64,000 bases of DNA from VXNE01 sp965217825. GTDB lineage: Bacteria > Pseudomonadota > Gammaproteobacteria > Pseudomonadales > Azotimanducaceae. Where the stretch lies: NCBI GenBank assembly GCA_965217825.1, contig OZ244571.1, positions 2,356,001-2,420,000 of the forward strand. The letters are read 5' to 3'. Both the position numbers and the translations under genes were made by a program. Each line of letters opens with the position of its first letter. Positions within the stretch are counted from its first letter, which is position 1. The notes under the pieces were generated by a model. The model saw nothing but the letters and a program-made list of their open reading frames with translations. It made no database searches and was not told the DNA's origin. Of the stretch, positions 34,109 to 43,962 are shown one piece after another.

Positions 34109-34312
34109 GCGTTCGTCGTCTCCCCCTCGAGAATGGAGCCCGTTTGGAGCACGGGATCGGTGAGGAGTATTTAACGTAAATCCCGGTCCCGAACAAGGAA
34201 TTTGGCGGCGCTTCCCGGTCAGGAAGCCCGCTGACATGCCGGTGGTACCATCAGGTTTTCGCACCCGCGCCCCTCAATTCAGGAATACCCAGATACAAAC
34301 GGGAACCGTTGC

Positions 34313-35410
34313 ATGACTGCGGGCAGCCATATCCTGATTCAAAACGCCGCCGGTGCGTTGATCAACGCGACCGAGGGCAGACTCGCCACCGCTACCGTCG
34401 GCGATGACAGTTGTCTATGGCGGCGCGAGGACAGTCACCTCGTTCATGTGGACGGAGTCCTGCGCCTGACCCTGGAGTCGTTGGATGCCCATGAGTACAC
34501 GCTCGCCCTCGAGGACGGCGGCGCGGTCGAAGGGGCTCCGTTCCTGCTGCTTGATGGACCCCGCCAGACTCCGTCCTGGCACCTGAAGGATCTTCAGGAA
34601 AACGGATTCACGATTGTTCCGCACATCATGAACGACCATGCGATCAAGCGTCTGAAAGCACAGGTCAGCGAAGTCCGGTCAGCGCGGCACGCCAGCGAGA
34701 GTACGCATGACGGTTATTTCTGGATTGTCGATTCGCTGATCTGGAGCGTGGAAGTTGGACGCGCCGCGAGTCATCCGGTGGCGCTTTGGATCATGCAGCA
34801 GTACATGCGCACCGAAGAGATCCATTTCTGTCATCAACCCGTGATCACGACCGTGAAGCCCGCCGACTCACTCAGGGGCACCTTTCCCGAACGCGGCTGG
34901 CACACCGACTACCCGTATCATCCCAAGGTCTTTCCCGAGGACTCCTGGCCGGAACAACCGGCAATGGGCGTACAGTTCAATGTCTGCGTGGATGCGTTCC
35001 ATCCCGACAACGCTGCCACCCAGTATCTGCCGGGATCGCACCTGAGAAGAAAGAACCCGCCGCTCGAATTCAACACCCCAGGCACCCGCATGGGTCATGG
35101 ACCGCACGCCGAAGTGCGACAGTGGATGGCGCCCGCCGGCGCGGGGCTCATCTATGACTCGCGCATGTGGCACCGCGCCTGCCACGAATTGAATACCAGC
35201 GGCCGGGATCGCCTCGCTATTCTGAACGCCGTAGCGCCGGCCTACGTTCGGCCGATGCTGGACAAGAGCCGGTTGGGCAAGGCGTTCCCCGGTTCACCAG
35301 TCGATTGCGGGCTCACCGAGCGCGAACGAGAAGACATGATGCGCCTGTGCTGCACGCCAACGCGCCCAACCCCGCCGGGAATGCCACAGTTGAATCGGCG
35401 GCGGGACTGA
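34313..35410 (+). CDS. PhyH-family dioxygenase with N-terminal beta module
   Basis: Protein of 365 aa. The first 95 residues (HILIQNAAGALINATEGRLA, DDSCLWRREDSHLVHVDG) form a beta-rich module that also precedes two other PhyH proteins here. The oxygenase domain follows from about residue 100 (QENGFTIVPHIMNDHAIKRL). It has His197-X-Asp199 (GWHTDYPY), distal His287 (MWHRACHEL), and Gly/His-rich strands (TQYLPGSHLRRKNP). It is predicted to use Fe(II), O2 and 2-oxoglutarate to hydroxylate an unknown substrate. It lies upstream of a TonB receptor gene. Confidence 0.9.
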   Translation: MTAGSHILIQNAAGALINATEGRLATATVGDDSCLWRREDSHLVHVDGVLRLTLESLDAHEYTLALEDGGAVEGAPFLLLDGPRQTPSWHLKDLQENGFTIVPHIMNDHAIKRLKAQVSEVRSARHASESTHDGYFWIVDSLIWSVEVGRAASHPVALWIMQQYMRTEEIHFCHQPVITTVKPADSLRGTFPERGWHTDYPYHPKVFPEDSWPEQPAMGVQFNVCVDAFHPDNAATQYLPGSHLRRKNPPLEFNTPGTRMGHGPHAEVRQWMAPAGAGLIYDSRMWHRACHELNTSGRDRLAILNAVAPAYVRPMLDKSRLGKAFPGSPVDCGLTEREREDMMRLCCTPTRPTPPGMPQLNRRRD

Positions 35411-35542
35411 TGATTGAAGCGGTCTTTGCGTACTGAGTTGACGGTCGGTGCCGCGGTTCCGGCGCCAATCGGCGGCGTGACATTTCGATTGCTAAAAATG
35501 GGGTATTTTCGATTGTCCCAACGGGCTGGCGCCCGCCCGACC

Positions 35543-35559
35543 CTTGACCGTAGGTCAAG
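35543..35559. promoter_or_regulatory. Palindromic operator candidate upstream of TonB receptor
   Basis: CTTGACC-GTA-GGTCAAG is a perfect 7-bp inverted repeat, 121-137 nt upstream of the receptor start, in the 269-bp gap after the PhyH gene. The size and TTGACC/GGTCAA halves suit a dimeric repressor. Confidence 0.45.
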
Positions 35560-35679
35560 ATTTGGGAGAATACGCGACCTTAGACGGGCGACGTTGGAGA
35601 GGAACGGCGCCAGCCGACAGGACCTCGTCCATAAACCTGCTTAAACGTGCCCACCATTTCGTTTCAGGGAGAGATTTCC

Positions 35680-38463
35680 ATGCTGAGGAACACGAAACTA
35701 CCTAACACGCTGCGGCTTGTCGTGGCGGCATTCGCTGCTGCGCTGCTCGGCGGCGCTGCGTCCGCGCAGGAAGCGGACAACGAGGCCGAAGAAGAAGCCG
35801 GCATCATCGAAGAGATCGTCGTGACCGGCATTCGCGGCAGCATGCAGCAGTCGCTGGAACGCAAGAGGAATGCCGACCACTTTGTCGACGCGATCACCGC
35901 GGAGGACATCGGCGCGTTTCCGGATCAGAACCTGGCTGAAGCCCTGCAGCGGATCAGCGGCGTCGCCATCGACCGCAAGAGCGGCGAGGGCGCGTTCGTC
36001 AGCGTCCGCGGCCTCGGGCCCCAGTTCGTGGCAACGACCATCGGCGGGCGTGTTTCGGCGTCCAACGTTGCTCCCGGAAGCCACGATGGCAGGGGTAATT
36101 CGAACCCGAAATCCCGCGCGGTCGGCTTTCACGGCTTCCAGTCCGGGCTGGTGCAGGCGGTGGAAATCCACAAGTCACCACGGGCCGATCACGTCGAGGG
36201 CGGGCTCGGTGGCTTCGTCGACATCCAGCCGCGCAAACCCTTCGACCTCGGAAAGCGGCACGTTGCGTTGTCCCTGGACACGACGGTAAACGAGTTGTCG
36301 AACGACACGGCGCCCGGCGTATTCGCGCTGTTCAGCGATGTCTTGAGCGACACGGTGGGTTTGATGGTCTCTGCGCAGTGGGACAATCGGGTCTTCCGGT
36401 CGGACGCCCTGCACCAGCACGGGTACGTTAGAGATCCCAGGACAGCCGTCATCGACGGCGTGGAAATAGGGACCGGCTACTATCCGAACCAACTCAATGC
36501 GGTATTGCATACCACGGACCGCGATCGCCTGAACATCTCCTCTTCCCTGCAATTTCGACCTTCGGATCGCGTCGACATGACATTCGATGTGCTGTATGCC
36601 AGCAATGTGGCCGACGAGATCGAATACTTGCAGTCCTTCCGAATATCGCAGGGGCATCCGCGGCTCACGGACGCAACCGTGGTGGATGACAACGGGACCG
36701 GCATCTTCACCATGATCTCCACCTCCGGCGCGGGCGCATTCATTCAGCACGCCACCGAGACGGTCGACAACGTGGCGGTAAATTTCGGTGCCAACCTGCA
36801 GATTCAGGCCACGGATAAACTTGCCCTCAACTTCGATGTGGCGGTGTCCGATACGGAAGTTCCGATCCAGAATGGGGACGCCCTGATGCGCAACACCCGC
36901 ACCCAGATGACTTACCGCCAGAACGGTCCGGGCGGGGTTCCGTCGATGACCTCGACTTCCCCCTTGACGGATGTCAACCACTGGAGCGTTGTGAAACAGT
37001 CGGTACAGGAGCACCTGGTCGATGATTCGAACGTTCAGTTCAGGGCCGATGCGACTTATCAATTCGACGCGGGCTGGCTCGACACGGCCCAGGTCGGCGT
37101 GAGGACCTACAGACAGGAACGCCGTGACCGGGCGAGATATCTGAACAGCAGGGCTTTCATTAATCGTCCGATCACGGAGTTCGGCGGCGGTCTGCCGTTT
37201 CCGGCGGAGTCAGACTTCCTGGACGCGTTGGGAGCGGAGTTTCCTTCGCCTATCCTGAGCCCGAACTTAGATGCGCTGCAGGAGACCTTCTTTACCCGGG
37301 CCGACGAGATCCGGGCGGGCGGTGGGTTCAATACCGGAACCGGCAAGTCTTTGGACGAGTACACCTCGGGCCGCTTCAACGAAGATATCAATCACGAAGA
37401 CGATGGCAACGCCATCTACGCCATGGTCACGTTCAGCGGAAACCTGGGCGACACGCCTTATTCCGGCAATGTCGGGGTGCGCTACGTGGACAACAGCACC
37501 GGTTCCGAGGGGCAAATCGTTCAACCCCAAACGATCGACGATTCCGATCCGTCGGCGCCAGAGCTCATTCTGTCGACGCCCGAGTATCTCGACATAGCGC
37601 ACGAGTACACCGAACTGCTGCCTTCCCTGAATCTTCGATTCGATCCCCGTGACGACGTCGTTGTGCGGGTTGCGGTCGCAAAAGTGTTCAGTCGGCCGGG
37701 TTACCGGGATCTGGTTCCCAATACAACCGTTCAGCCAAACAACCGCACCATGCGGGGCGGCAACGGCCAGCTCGACCCGACCGTGGGGGTGCAGTTCGAC
37801 CTGGCGCTGGAATGGTACTTTGCGGACTACTCGATTGCCTCGTTCGGCCTCTTCACGAAGGAGATAGAGGGGTTTGTTCAGAATGACATCGAACTGGTCC
37901 CGTTCCCCGGTGTGACCGATCCCCAAACGAACCAACCCCTTGTCCTGGAGGCGTTCAGACCGCTGAACACCGGAGAGTCCGGCCTGGTCGGCATGGAACT
38001 GGCGTTCCAGCGGACGTTGGAGGGTCTGCTGCCGGCGCCGTTCGATGGCCTCGGCGTGATTGCCAACTACACGCACATCAAATCCGGCTCGGACTTCGAA
38101 AGCGCGAAAACGATGGCCTCGTACGGCATTCCGGGATTGTCAGAGAACACGATCAACTTCACCGTGTTCTACGAGAAGGGTCCCTGGAGCGGCCGGGTTT
38201 CCTACAACTTCCGTGACGATTTCCTGGACAATATCGGCGTCGCCTGGGCACCACATCCCTATTTCGTCGAGCCGTACAAGCAATTTGATGCGTCCTTCGG
38301 CTATGCGCCGAACGACAACTTCTCGTTCGCCCTGGAAGGGATCAACCTGACCGACGAGAGCGTCTACTACTACAATCGGGTCGGATCGGGCCAGCAGGAC
38401 CACTTCTCCAGCGCGATCAACGCCGGGCGCCGGTTCCAGTTCGCCGTGCGCTACAAGCTGTAG
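35680..38463 (+). CDS. TonB-dependent receptor (large, Caulobacter-type subfamily)
   Basis: Outer-membrane active importer of 927 aa. ATG 35680 follows GGGAGAG. A signal peptide (LRLVVAAFAAALLGGAASAQ) leads to a TonB-box-like EEIVVTGIRGSMQQSLERKR. The plug domain has AITAEDIGAFPDQNLAEALQ, RISGVAID, VSVRGLGPQFV and DHVEGGLGGFVDI. A 22-strand-type barrel ends in FQFAVRYKL with the terminal hydrophobic residue. This subfamily is commonly tied to carbohydrate or other organic uptake rather than siderophores. Its position ahead of the sulfatase suggests a sulfated ligand (inference). Confidence 0.94.
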   Translation: MLRNTKLPNTLRLVVAAFAAALLGGAASAQEADNEAEEEAGIIEEIVVTGIRGSMQQSLERKRNADHFVDAITAEDIGAFPDQNLAEALQRISGVAIDRKSGEGAFVSVRGLGPQFVATTIGGRVSASNVAPGSHDGRGNSNPKSRAVGFHGFQSGLVQAVEIHKSPRADHVEGGLGGFVDIQPRKPFDLGKRHVALSLDTTVNELSNDTAPGVFALFSDVLSDTVGLMVSAQWDNRVFRSDALHQHGYVRDPRTAVIDGVEIGTGYYPNQLNAVLHTTDRDRLNISSSLQFRPSDRVDMTFDVLYASNVADEIEYLQSFRISQGHPRLTDATVVDDNGTGIFTMISTSGAGAFIQHATETVDNVAVNFGANLQIQATDKLALNFDVAVSDTEVPIQNGDALMRNTRTQMTYRQNGPGGVPSMTSTSPLTDVNHWSVVKQSVQEHLVDDSNVQFRADATYQFDAGWLDTAQVGVRTYRQERRDRARYLNSRAFINRPITEFGGGLPFPAESDFLDALGAEFPSPILSPNLDALQETFFTRADEIRAGGGFNTGTGKSLDEYTSGRFNEDINHEDDGNAIYAMVTFSGNLGDTPYSGNVGVRYVDNSTGSEGQIVQPQTIDDSDPSAPELILSTPEYLDIAHEYTELLPSLNLRFDPRDDVVVRVAVAKVFSRPGYRDLVPNTTVQPNNRTMRGGNGQLDPTVGVQFDLALEWYFADYSIASFGLFTKEIEGFVQNDIELVPFPGVTDPQTNQPLVLEAFRPLNTGESGLVGMELAFQRTLEGLLPAPFDGLGVIANYTHIKSGSDFESAKTMASYGIPGLSENTINFTVFYEKGPWSGRVSYNFRDDFLDNIGVAWAPHPYFVEPYKQFDASFGYAPNDNFSFALEGINLTDESVYYYNRVGSGQQDHFSSAINAGRRFQFAVRYKL

Positions 38464-38476
38464 GTCTTCCTGGCGA

Positions 38477-38559
38477 CGTCGCCTCTGCCGAGGCGACGCG
38501 CGGAATTCAGGCGATCCCCTGATGATGTCGCGTCCCGCCAAAGACGACGTCATCAGGGG
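38477..38559 (+). terminator. Two consecutive stem-loops after the TonB receptor
   Basis: The first stem is CGTCGCCTC (38477-38485), loop TGCC, GAGGCGACG (38490-38498). The second is a 15-bp stem with one G-T pair: CCCCTGATGATGTCG (38516-38530) and CGACGTCATCAGGGG (38545-38559). They lie 14-96 nt after the receptor stop and before the sulfatase. They probably end or attenuate the receptor transcript, so the receptor is made in excess over the enzymes downstream. Confidence 0.6.
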
Positions 38560-38650
38560 ACGCGTTCGTTATGGTTACCATTGCGTCAGACGTGCCGTTC
38601 GCCAATGGACATGACGGTCCGCGGGGCGTGATGTAAACGGAGCCTTGCGC

Positions 38651-40888
38651 GTGGGATCAGCAACTTTTCGCGGCCGGATCGGGATCACCTACGAGGACTC
38701 GGAACCCGACTGGCCTGAGACCGTCTCGCCGGGCAACGCGCCCAACATCCTCCTGATCCTGCTGGACGATACCGGGTTCGGCAACCTGGGATGTTACGGT
38801 TCGACCATCGAGACGCCCAACATGGACGCGCTGGCGGAAAACGGCCTGCGCTACAACAACTTTCACGTGACGCCGCTGTGCTCCCCCACGCGGGCTTCTC
38901 TGCTCACGGGCCGCAACCACCACGCCGTCGGCATTTCGACGATCACCGGATTCGGTGACAGCGGGTATCCCAACCAGCGGGGACGAATCACGCGGCACGC
39001 CGCAACCCTGGCCGAGATGCTGAGGGAGGAAGGCTTCGCCACTTTCGCGCTGGGGAAATGGCATCTCAATCCCAATCCTGTCGGCTCTGCCGCGGGACCT
39101 TACGACGACTGGCCGCTGCAGCGCGGTTTCGATCGCTTCTACGGATTCCTGCCGGGCGCGACCCCCCAGTTCGATCCGGACCTGACCTGCGACAACCATC
39201 CGGTGACGCCTCCGAAAACTCCGGAGCAGGGATACCACCTGACGGCAGACCTGGTGGACCACGCCATCGAGTTCGTCAATGACCTCAAGGCCATCCGGCC
39301 CGAGACGCCTTTCTTCACGTACTTCGCGACCGGCGCCATGCACTACCCGCACCAGGCGCCGAAGGCTTGCATCGACAAGTACCGCGGCCGTTTCGACGAA
39401 GGGTGGGACATCCTGCGCGAGCGCTACTTCGCCCGACAGGCCGAACTTGGGATCATTCCGCCGGGCACGCGGCTGCCGCCAAGCAATCCGGGCGTGCGGC
39501 CCTGGAAAACGCTGGGCGAGAACGAAAGGAAATTCGTGTGTCGGCTACAGGAGGCATGGGCGGGGTTCCTCGAGCATACCGATGGGCAGATCGGACGCCT
39601 CATCGAGCATCTGCGTGCGATCGGCCAGCTCGACAACACCGTGGTCATCCTCACCGCGGACAACGGCACCAGCCAGAACGGCGGACCGTACGGCGTCATG
39701 AACGCCCAGCCGGGAGGCATGCGCAACGCGACAAACGATGGGCGGACCCTGGGAGAGAAACTCGGTCGGCCGACGCCGCTCGAGGATTTCGACGCGGTAC
39801 AGGAAAAACTGGATGACATCGGCGGCCCCAACAGCAACTGCGACATTCCGTGGGGCTGGTCGCAGCTGGGGAACACGCCGCTTCGCTGGTACAAGCAGGA
39901 CACGCACGGCGGCGGCGTGCAGGTGCCGATGATCATTCGCTATCCGCCCGGCATATCGGATCCCGGGGGTATCCGGGGTCAGTTCCACTACGTCACCGAT
40001 ATAGCGCCGACGATACTGGAGATCGTCAAAGTGCGTCCCCGACCACGCTACCGCGGATACGACCAGATGCCCATCGCCGGGACCAGTCTGGCCTATACCC
40101 TGGACGATGCGGATTGCCCGACGCGAAAACCCATTCAGCACTTTGAAATGATGGGCAAACGCGGGCTTTGGTGCGATGGCTGGAAGGCCGTTACCCGGCA
40201 CGAACCGGGTGATGACTACGGCGACGACGATTGGGAACTGTATCACCTGGATGAAGACTTCTCGGAGGTCGTGAACCTTGCGGCAGCCCAACCGGATCGC
40301 CTGCGAAGAATGATCGACCTGTGGTGGGTGGAGGCCGGACGCCACGGCGTGTTGCCATTGGACGATCGCGCCGGGCAGCGCCGCCCCGCCCGGGATGATT
40401 CGCTGACCTGGCGTTTCGTCCCGCCGCTCTCGCGCATACCCAGGGCACAGTCACCGGCCCTCGGCCGGCGCAAGTGGTCCGTGATGGCCGAAGTCGAACT
40501 CCGGGGTGCCCAGACCGAAGGCGTCATCTACTCCCAGGGATCGTTCCGGAACGGCATCTCCCTTTTCATACAGGACGAAACCTTGTGTTTCGCGTACAGG
40601 TTGCTGGGAAACCCGACTTATGGTCGGGCCGCGACGAAGCTACCCACCGGCCGTCTCACCGTGGGTGTCATGTTCGAACCGGGCGATGATGACACGGGGA
40701 GATTCACCCTGGTGGCCCAAGACCGGGAAATCGATACGATCGCCATACCGGACGTGACGCAAATCTCAAGCATGCGCGGCGCGGAGGTCGGTCGCGACAG
40801 GCAAGCCCCCATGACGGATGCCTACACACCACCGTTCGAGTTCACCGGAGTCATCCACTCCGTGGATATAAACGTGGCGACCGGGTGA
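38651..40888 (+). CDS. Sulfatase (arylsulfatase, family S1)
   Basis: Hydrolyses a sulfate ester using formylglycine. It is about 745 aa. Metal and nucleophile motifs are complete: LILLDDTGFGNLGCYG, TPLCSPTRASLLTGRNHHAV with the CSPTR modification site (Cys77), FALGKWHLNP, ATGAMHYPHQAPKA, ILTADNGTSQNGGPYG and WYKQDTHGGGVQVPMIIR. The long C-terminal beta domain (from about residue 580) is typical of large arylsulfatases. GTG 38651 is preferred because GGAG lies 8 nt upstream; TTG 38645 is possible. No export signal is seen, so it may act in the cytoplasm, where the FGE would also be. It is the most complete sulfatase in the window. Confidence 0.93.
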   Translation: MGSATFRGRIGITYEDSEPDWPETVSPGNAPNILLILLDDTGFGNLGCYGSTIETPNMDALAENGLRYNNFHVTPLCSPTRASLLTGRNHHAVGISTITGFGDSGYPNQRGRITRHAATLAEMLREEGFATFALGKWHLNPNPVGSAAGPYDDWPLQRGFDRFYGFLPGATPQFDPDLTCDNHPVTPPKTPEQGYHLTADLVDHAIEFVNDLKAIRPETPFFTYFATGAMHYPHQAPKACIDKYRGRFDEGWDILRERYFARQAELGIIPPGTRLPPSNPGVRPWKTLGENERKFVCRLQEAWAGFLEHTDGQIGRLIEHLRAIGQLDNTVVILTADNGTSQNGGPYGVMNAQPGGMRNATNDGRTLGEKLGRPTPLEDFDAVQEKLDDIGGPNSNCDIPWGWSQLGNTPLRWYKQDTHGGGVQVPMIIRYPPGISDPGGIRGQFHYVTDIAPTILEIVKVRPRPRYRGYDQMPIAGTSLAYTLDDADCPTRKPIQHFEMMGKRGLWCDGWKAVTRHEPGDDYGDDDWELYHLDEDFSEVVNLAAAQPDRLRRMIDLWWVEAGRHGVLPLDDRAGQRRPARDDSLTWRFVPPLSRIPRAQSPALGRRKWSVMAEVELRGAQTEGVIYSQGSFRNGISLFIQDETLCFAYRLLGNPTYGRAATKLPTGRLTVGVMFEPGDDDTGRFTLVAQDREIDTIAIPDVTQISSMRGAEVGRDRQAPMTDAYTPPFEFTGVIHSVDINVATG

Positions 40889-40921
40889 TCGATTGCCGTC
40901 TGTGTATCCATCGCTCGAACG

Positions 40922-41350
40922 TTGGTGCATTTCGATGTCGGTGTTTTTCTTTTTGAAGAATTCAAGTCTGACCCTGAGCAATACCTGCAGGATATCTCGG
41001 ATTTCCTGGGTGTTGATGCGAAAGAGACCATCGATTTGGCTGAGGGTCAGCATTTGCACACCCGATTGTTCGAGTCGCAGGTCAACAAGATGCAAGCAAT
41101 AAATTCGTCGCTTGCAGGTCGTCTCGCATGGCGTCTGTCCAGCGTGGAAAGAAAGAAAAAATCAATAGGTTTCTCTGATAGAGATGGTGTCATCCAATCA
41201 ACAGTTGCCGATGATTCTCCTGCTTCGGTGAACTTGGCTCCTGAGACTTTGCAACGGATATCGGATGCTTCGCGAGAGGGTAATAACTGGCTTGCAAATG
41301 AACTGCACCTTGAATTGGGAAAATATGGGTATGCGCTTGATGCGAGCTAG
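40922..41350 (+). pseudogene. C-terminal fragment of a sulfotransferase (low GC)
   Basis: The 142-residue frame begins abruptly in a typical sulfotransferase C-terminal region (LFEEFKSDPEQYLQDISDFL, then GVDAKETIDL). It ends with the family's closing motif NNWLANELHLELGKYGYAL. The 5'-PAPS-binding P-loop half is absent and no upstream frame supplies it. GC content is visibly lower than in the sulfatase before it and the PhyH gene after it, so it is probably the remnant of a transferred gene. Confidence 0.75.
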
Positions 41351-41369
41351 GGATCCCGGAGTCACACCA

Positions 41370-42443
41370 ATGGAAAATCAACAGGAATTTCAGGAGCGGC
41401 CAGTCACGTTTGAGCGCCCCAAATACCAGTTTATTTTCCTGGTCGCGCCTGACGGTGCCATGCTTGGTCTTGATGATAGCGGGGAACTTGCCCTGTTCGA
41501 CGAGGCGGATGATCGTGTGATCTGGGATCGGGCGTCAGATGGCGTGAAGCATGTGGCAACCGGCAGAGACGTATCGGCCGATATCGATGAAGACCGCTGC
41601 ACACTGCCTCTCGGCTCAGATGAGGGGACCTTCACTATCGCCCGCGGCCCCGAGAAGCTGCCTTCCGAGTATCTCGAGCACCTGAAGCCCGAAGGCTGGG
41701 TCTGTCTCACCTGTATTCTGTCGCCGGACATCGTCGACGGACTCCAGCGTGTTGCCGGTTCGGACCGCCACGAGGGCGCGCCGACGATAAGCGACATGCC
41801 CATGGTCTGCCAGCACAGCGCCGTCGGCGGGGCCATCTGTGAACCCATATCCCTCTGGCTCATCCGGCAATACGTGAAGACGCGGGACCTGCACCTGGGG
41901 CACCCGGCGAACTGCCGCTCCCTCGCGCCCTATGACGGCAAAAGGCGAGTGCAGGGCTGGCACTCCGACATCCCGTACATTCCGTCGGTGGGCGGGAATC
42001 TTGTTGCGGACCGAAAAGGCCCGATCAAGGCGGTGCAACGCAATGTCTGCGTGTCCGATTTTACGAAGGAAAACGGCGCAACGGCATACAAGCTGCGCTC
42101 GCATCTGGCCGATACGTTACCGCCGCCCGAGTGGAATCCCGCTCGCCATGGGCCAGACCCGACCGTGCGGCCCTACAGCGGTCCGGAGGCCGATGTGATC
42201 GAGGCGCCGGCTGGCAGCATCGTCCTGTACGACGCCAGGACCTGGCACCGCGCCGGCTTCAACCAAACCGACCGCAAACGTGCCGCGATGCTGATGTCGT
42301 TCCAGACAACGGATGTGATACCCAAGCGGGATACCCGACCTGTCTGCAAGCGACTGCACGAGAGTCCCGTCTATCGCGAACTCGATGCCAGGCAGCAACG
42401 GGAGATCACCGAACTGATGATGAACCAGCCAGGTGTCGCGTGA
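41370..42443 (+). CDS. PhyH-family dioxygenase with N-terminal beta module (paralogue A)
   Basis: Protein of 357 aa. ATG 41370 follows CGGAG. After a leader MENQQEFQERPVTF, the beta module (GAMLGLDDSGELALFDEADD, RVIWDR) precedes the oxygenase domain starting GPEKLPSEYLEHLKPEGWVC. Iron ligands are His198-X-Asp200 (GWHSDIPY) and distal His293 (TWHRAGFNQ). It is exactly the same length as paralogue B at 48426-49499, and whole motifs are identical (PSEYLEHL, YSGPEA, TWHRAGFN). Its leader, however, matches the unrelated PhyH gene at 52654. It is followed by the class II aldolase after 52 nt. Confidence 0.9.
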   Translation: MENQQEFQERPVTFERPKYQFIFLVAPDGAMLGLDDSGELALFDEADDRVIWDRASDGVKHVATGRDVSADIDEDRCTLPLGSDEGTFTIARGPEKLPSEYLEHLKPEGWVCLTCILSPDIVDGLQRVAGSDRHEGAPTISDMPMVCQHSAVGGAICEPISLWLIRQYVKTRDLHLGHPANCRSLAPYDGKRRVQGWHSDIPYIPSVGGNLVADRKGPIKAVQRNVCVSDFTKENGATAYKLRSHLADTLPPPEWNPARHGPDPTVRPYSGPEADVIEAPAGSIVLYDARTWHRAGFNQTDRKRAAMLMSFQTTDVIPKRDTRPVCKRLHESPVYRELDARQQREITELMMNQPGVA

Positions 42444-42495
42444 CGAGCGGGGCGCAATCCTTGGCAAACCAAACGTAATCACCCGGGGAAGCGGT

Positions 42496-43152
42496 ATGGC
42501 AGACATGAATAACGAGATGCGCTTGCGCGAACAACTGGTCGCGCACTACAAGAGAGTCGAAGCCCTTGGTTTGAACGAAATGTCGTCCGGCAACCTGAGC
42601 GTCAGACTCGGCGACAGGATGCTGATCTCCCCAAACGGGGCAACCGGGGATTCCATTGCCGTCGACACCGTCGTTGCGACCTCGTTCGACGGCAACTATC
42701 AAGGCGAGCGCCTGCCTTCATCGGAATGGCGCATGCATGCGGCCATCTATCAAAGGTACGCGGAAGCCCAGGCGGTGGTGCACACCCATTCAGATTACTG
42801 CGTCGCAGTGGCGAGCCACGTGATGCCGCTGCCCGGTTTCCACTATCTCGTGGGCGTGTTCGGCGGCGACGACGTCCCCTGCGTGCCTTACTCCACGTTT
42901 GGCAGACAGAAGCTTGCCGACGATGCATCCGAGGCGCTCGCCGATCGCACGGCGTGCCTGCTCGGGAACCACGGAATGATCGCCCGCGGGCCGAACCTGC
43001 AGCGTGCGGTCAACCAGGCCCAGCGCCTGGAGATCATGTGCCGGCAGTATGTGCTGGCCCGACAACTCGGAGAACCGCGACGGCTGACCGGCGCCGATTG
43101 GGAAGACTTCTCGAAAAAGGCGGAGGAAATGGCGTACGCCAGGAACGGCTGA
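42496..43152 (+). CDS. Class II aldolase/adducin family protein (L-fuculose-phosphate aldolase-like)
   Basis: Zinc-dependent retro-aldol enzyme of 218 aa. It has the FucA/RhaD pattern: GLNEMSSGNLSVRLGDRMLI, catalytic-type Glu77 (SSEWRMHAAIY), zinc ligands His96 and His98 (VHTHSDY) and His159 (LLGNHGMI). ATG 42496 is preceded by GGGGAAGCGG. It is likely to split a phosphorylated deoxy-sugar or related sugar acid into dihydroxyacetone phosphate and an aldehyde, the best clue that the locus catabolises a sugar-like skeleton. Confidence 0.9.
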   Translation: MADMNNEMRLREQLVAHYKRVEALGLNEMSSGNLSVRLGDRMLISPNGATGDSIAVDTVVATSFDGNYQGERLPSSEWRMHAAIYQRYAEAQAVVHTHSDYCVAVASHVMPLPGFHYLVGVFGGDDVPCVPYSTFGRQKLADDASEALADRTACLLGNHGMIARGPNLQRAVNQAQRLEIMCRQYVLARQLGEPRRLTGADWEDFSKKAEEMAYARNG

Positions 43153-43179
43153 CAATTGGGTGGCCCGCGGATCGCGCAG

Positions 43180-43962
43180 ATGAACACGACACATTTCGAT
43201 ACGCCGGAAGATGCGTACTTCGGCTTTTTCGAGGCCGACGCTGCGCAAGACGGCGACGCCTGGGGTGCCGTGATGAGCTATCCCCATGTGCGTGTTGCCG
43301 CATCGGGCGAAGTCCTTTACTTCGAAACGGCACGGGATTACGCCGATGCCGCCGACTGGACCTCGAGGGTGGCGACCGGCTGGGTGCGAACACGGGGTCG
43401 GGAACCGGTCCGCCTGCATGAGTCTTCCGACCGGGTTCTTCTGGTCGGTGGCTGGACTCGATTCAATGCTGAGGACGAACCCATCCTGTGGAACCGGGTC
43501 ACCTACATCCTCACCAGGCCCGGCGATTCGTGGGGTATCCAGGGGCGGTTCGCGCTGGGCACCTACGACGGCCGCGACGACGACGCGCAGACCCACCTGG
43601 CTGCCGAGGCGGCAACGGGCGTGGTCAGGCGCTACTACGATGCGCTGGCCAAAGGCGACGGCGACGCCTGCGCCGGACTCTGCCGGTTTCCGATGATCGA
43701 CGTCGGTATTGGCGAGGCCGCCCGGATCGAAAATGGCATCGAAATGGCGCAGCGAGTCAGCCGGCAAACGACCCAGTTCATCAATCTGAACATCACTGCG
43801 GCACAGTCCGGCCCCAAAGGCGTCAATGTGGCGGTGACTGCCGACCATGCGGCTGGCGGCGGCGAGCAGACCATCGTCGTGGTCGGCAGGGATTCCGGAA
43901 CCTGGCGGATCGCCGGTATTTCGAGGCGCACCTCGGGAAACGATGCCGATGGCCAGTCGTAA
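43180..43962 (+). CDS. Tandem NTF2-like (SnoaL-type) protein
   Basis: Protein of 260 aa built from two cone-fold halves. Residues of about 5-125 (TPEDAYFGFFEADAAQDGDA, ILWNRVTYILTRPGDSWGIQ) and 140-255 (GVVRRYYDALAKGDGDACAG, TIVVVGRDSGTWRIAGISRR) each show the helix-helix-sheet pattern. Such proteins are isomerases, hydrolases or ligand binders; no catalytic set is obvious. ATG 43180 is chosen, and TTG 43156 is open. The 3' end overlaps the next sulfatase start by 20 nt. Confidence 0.7.
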   Translation: MNTTHFDTPEDAYFGFFEADAAQDGDAWGAVMSYPHVRVAASGEVLYFETARDYADAADWTSRVATGWVRTRGREPVRLHESSDRVLLVGGWTRFNAEDEPILWNRVTYILTRPGDSWGIQGRFALGTYDGRDDDAQTHLAAEAATGVVRRYYDALAKGDGDACAGLCRFPMIDVGIGEAARIENGIEMAQRVSRQTTQFINLNITAAQSGPKGVNVAVTADHAAGGGEQTIVVVGRDSGTWRIAGISRRTSGNDADGQS

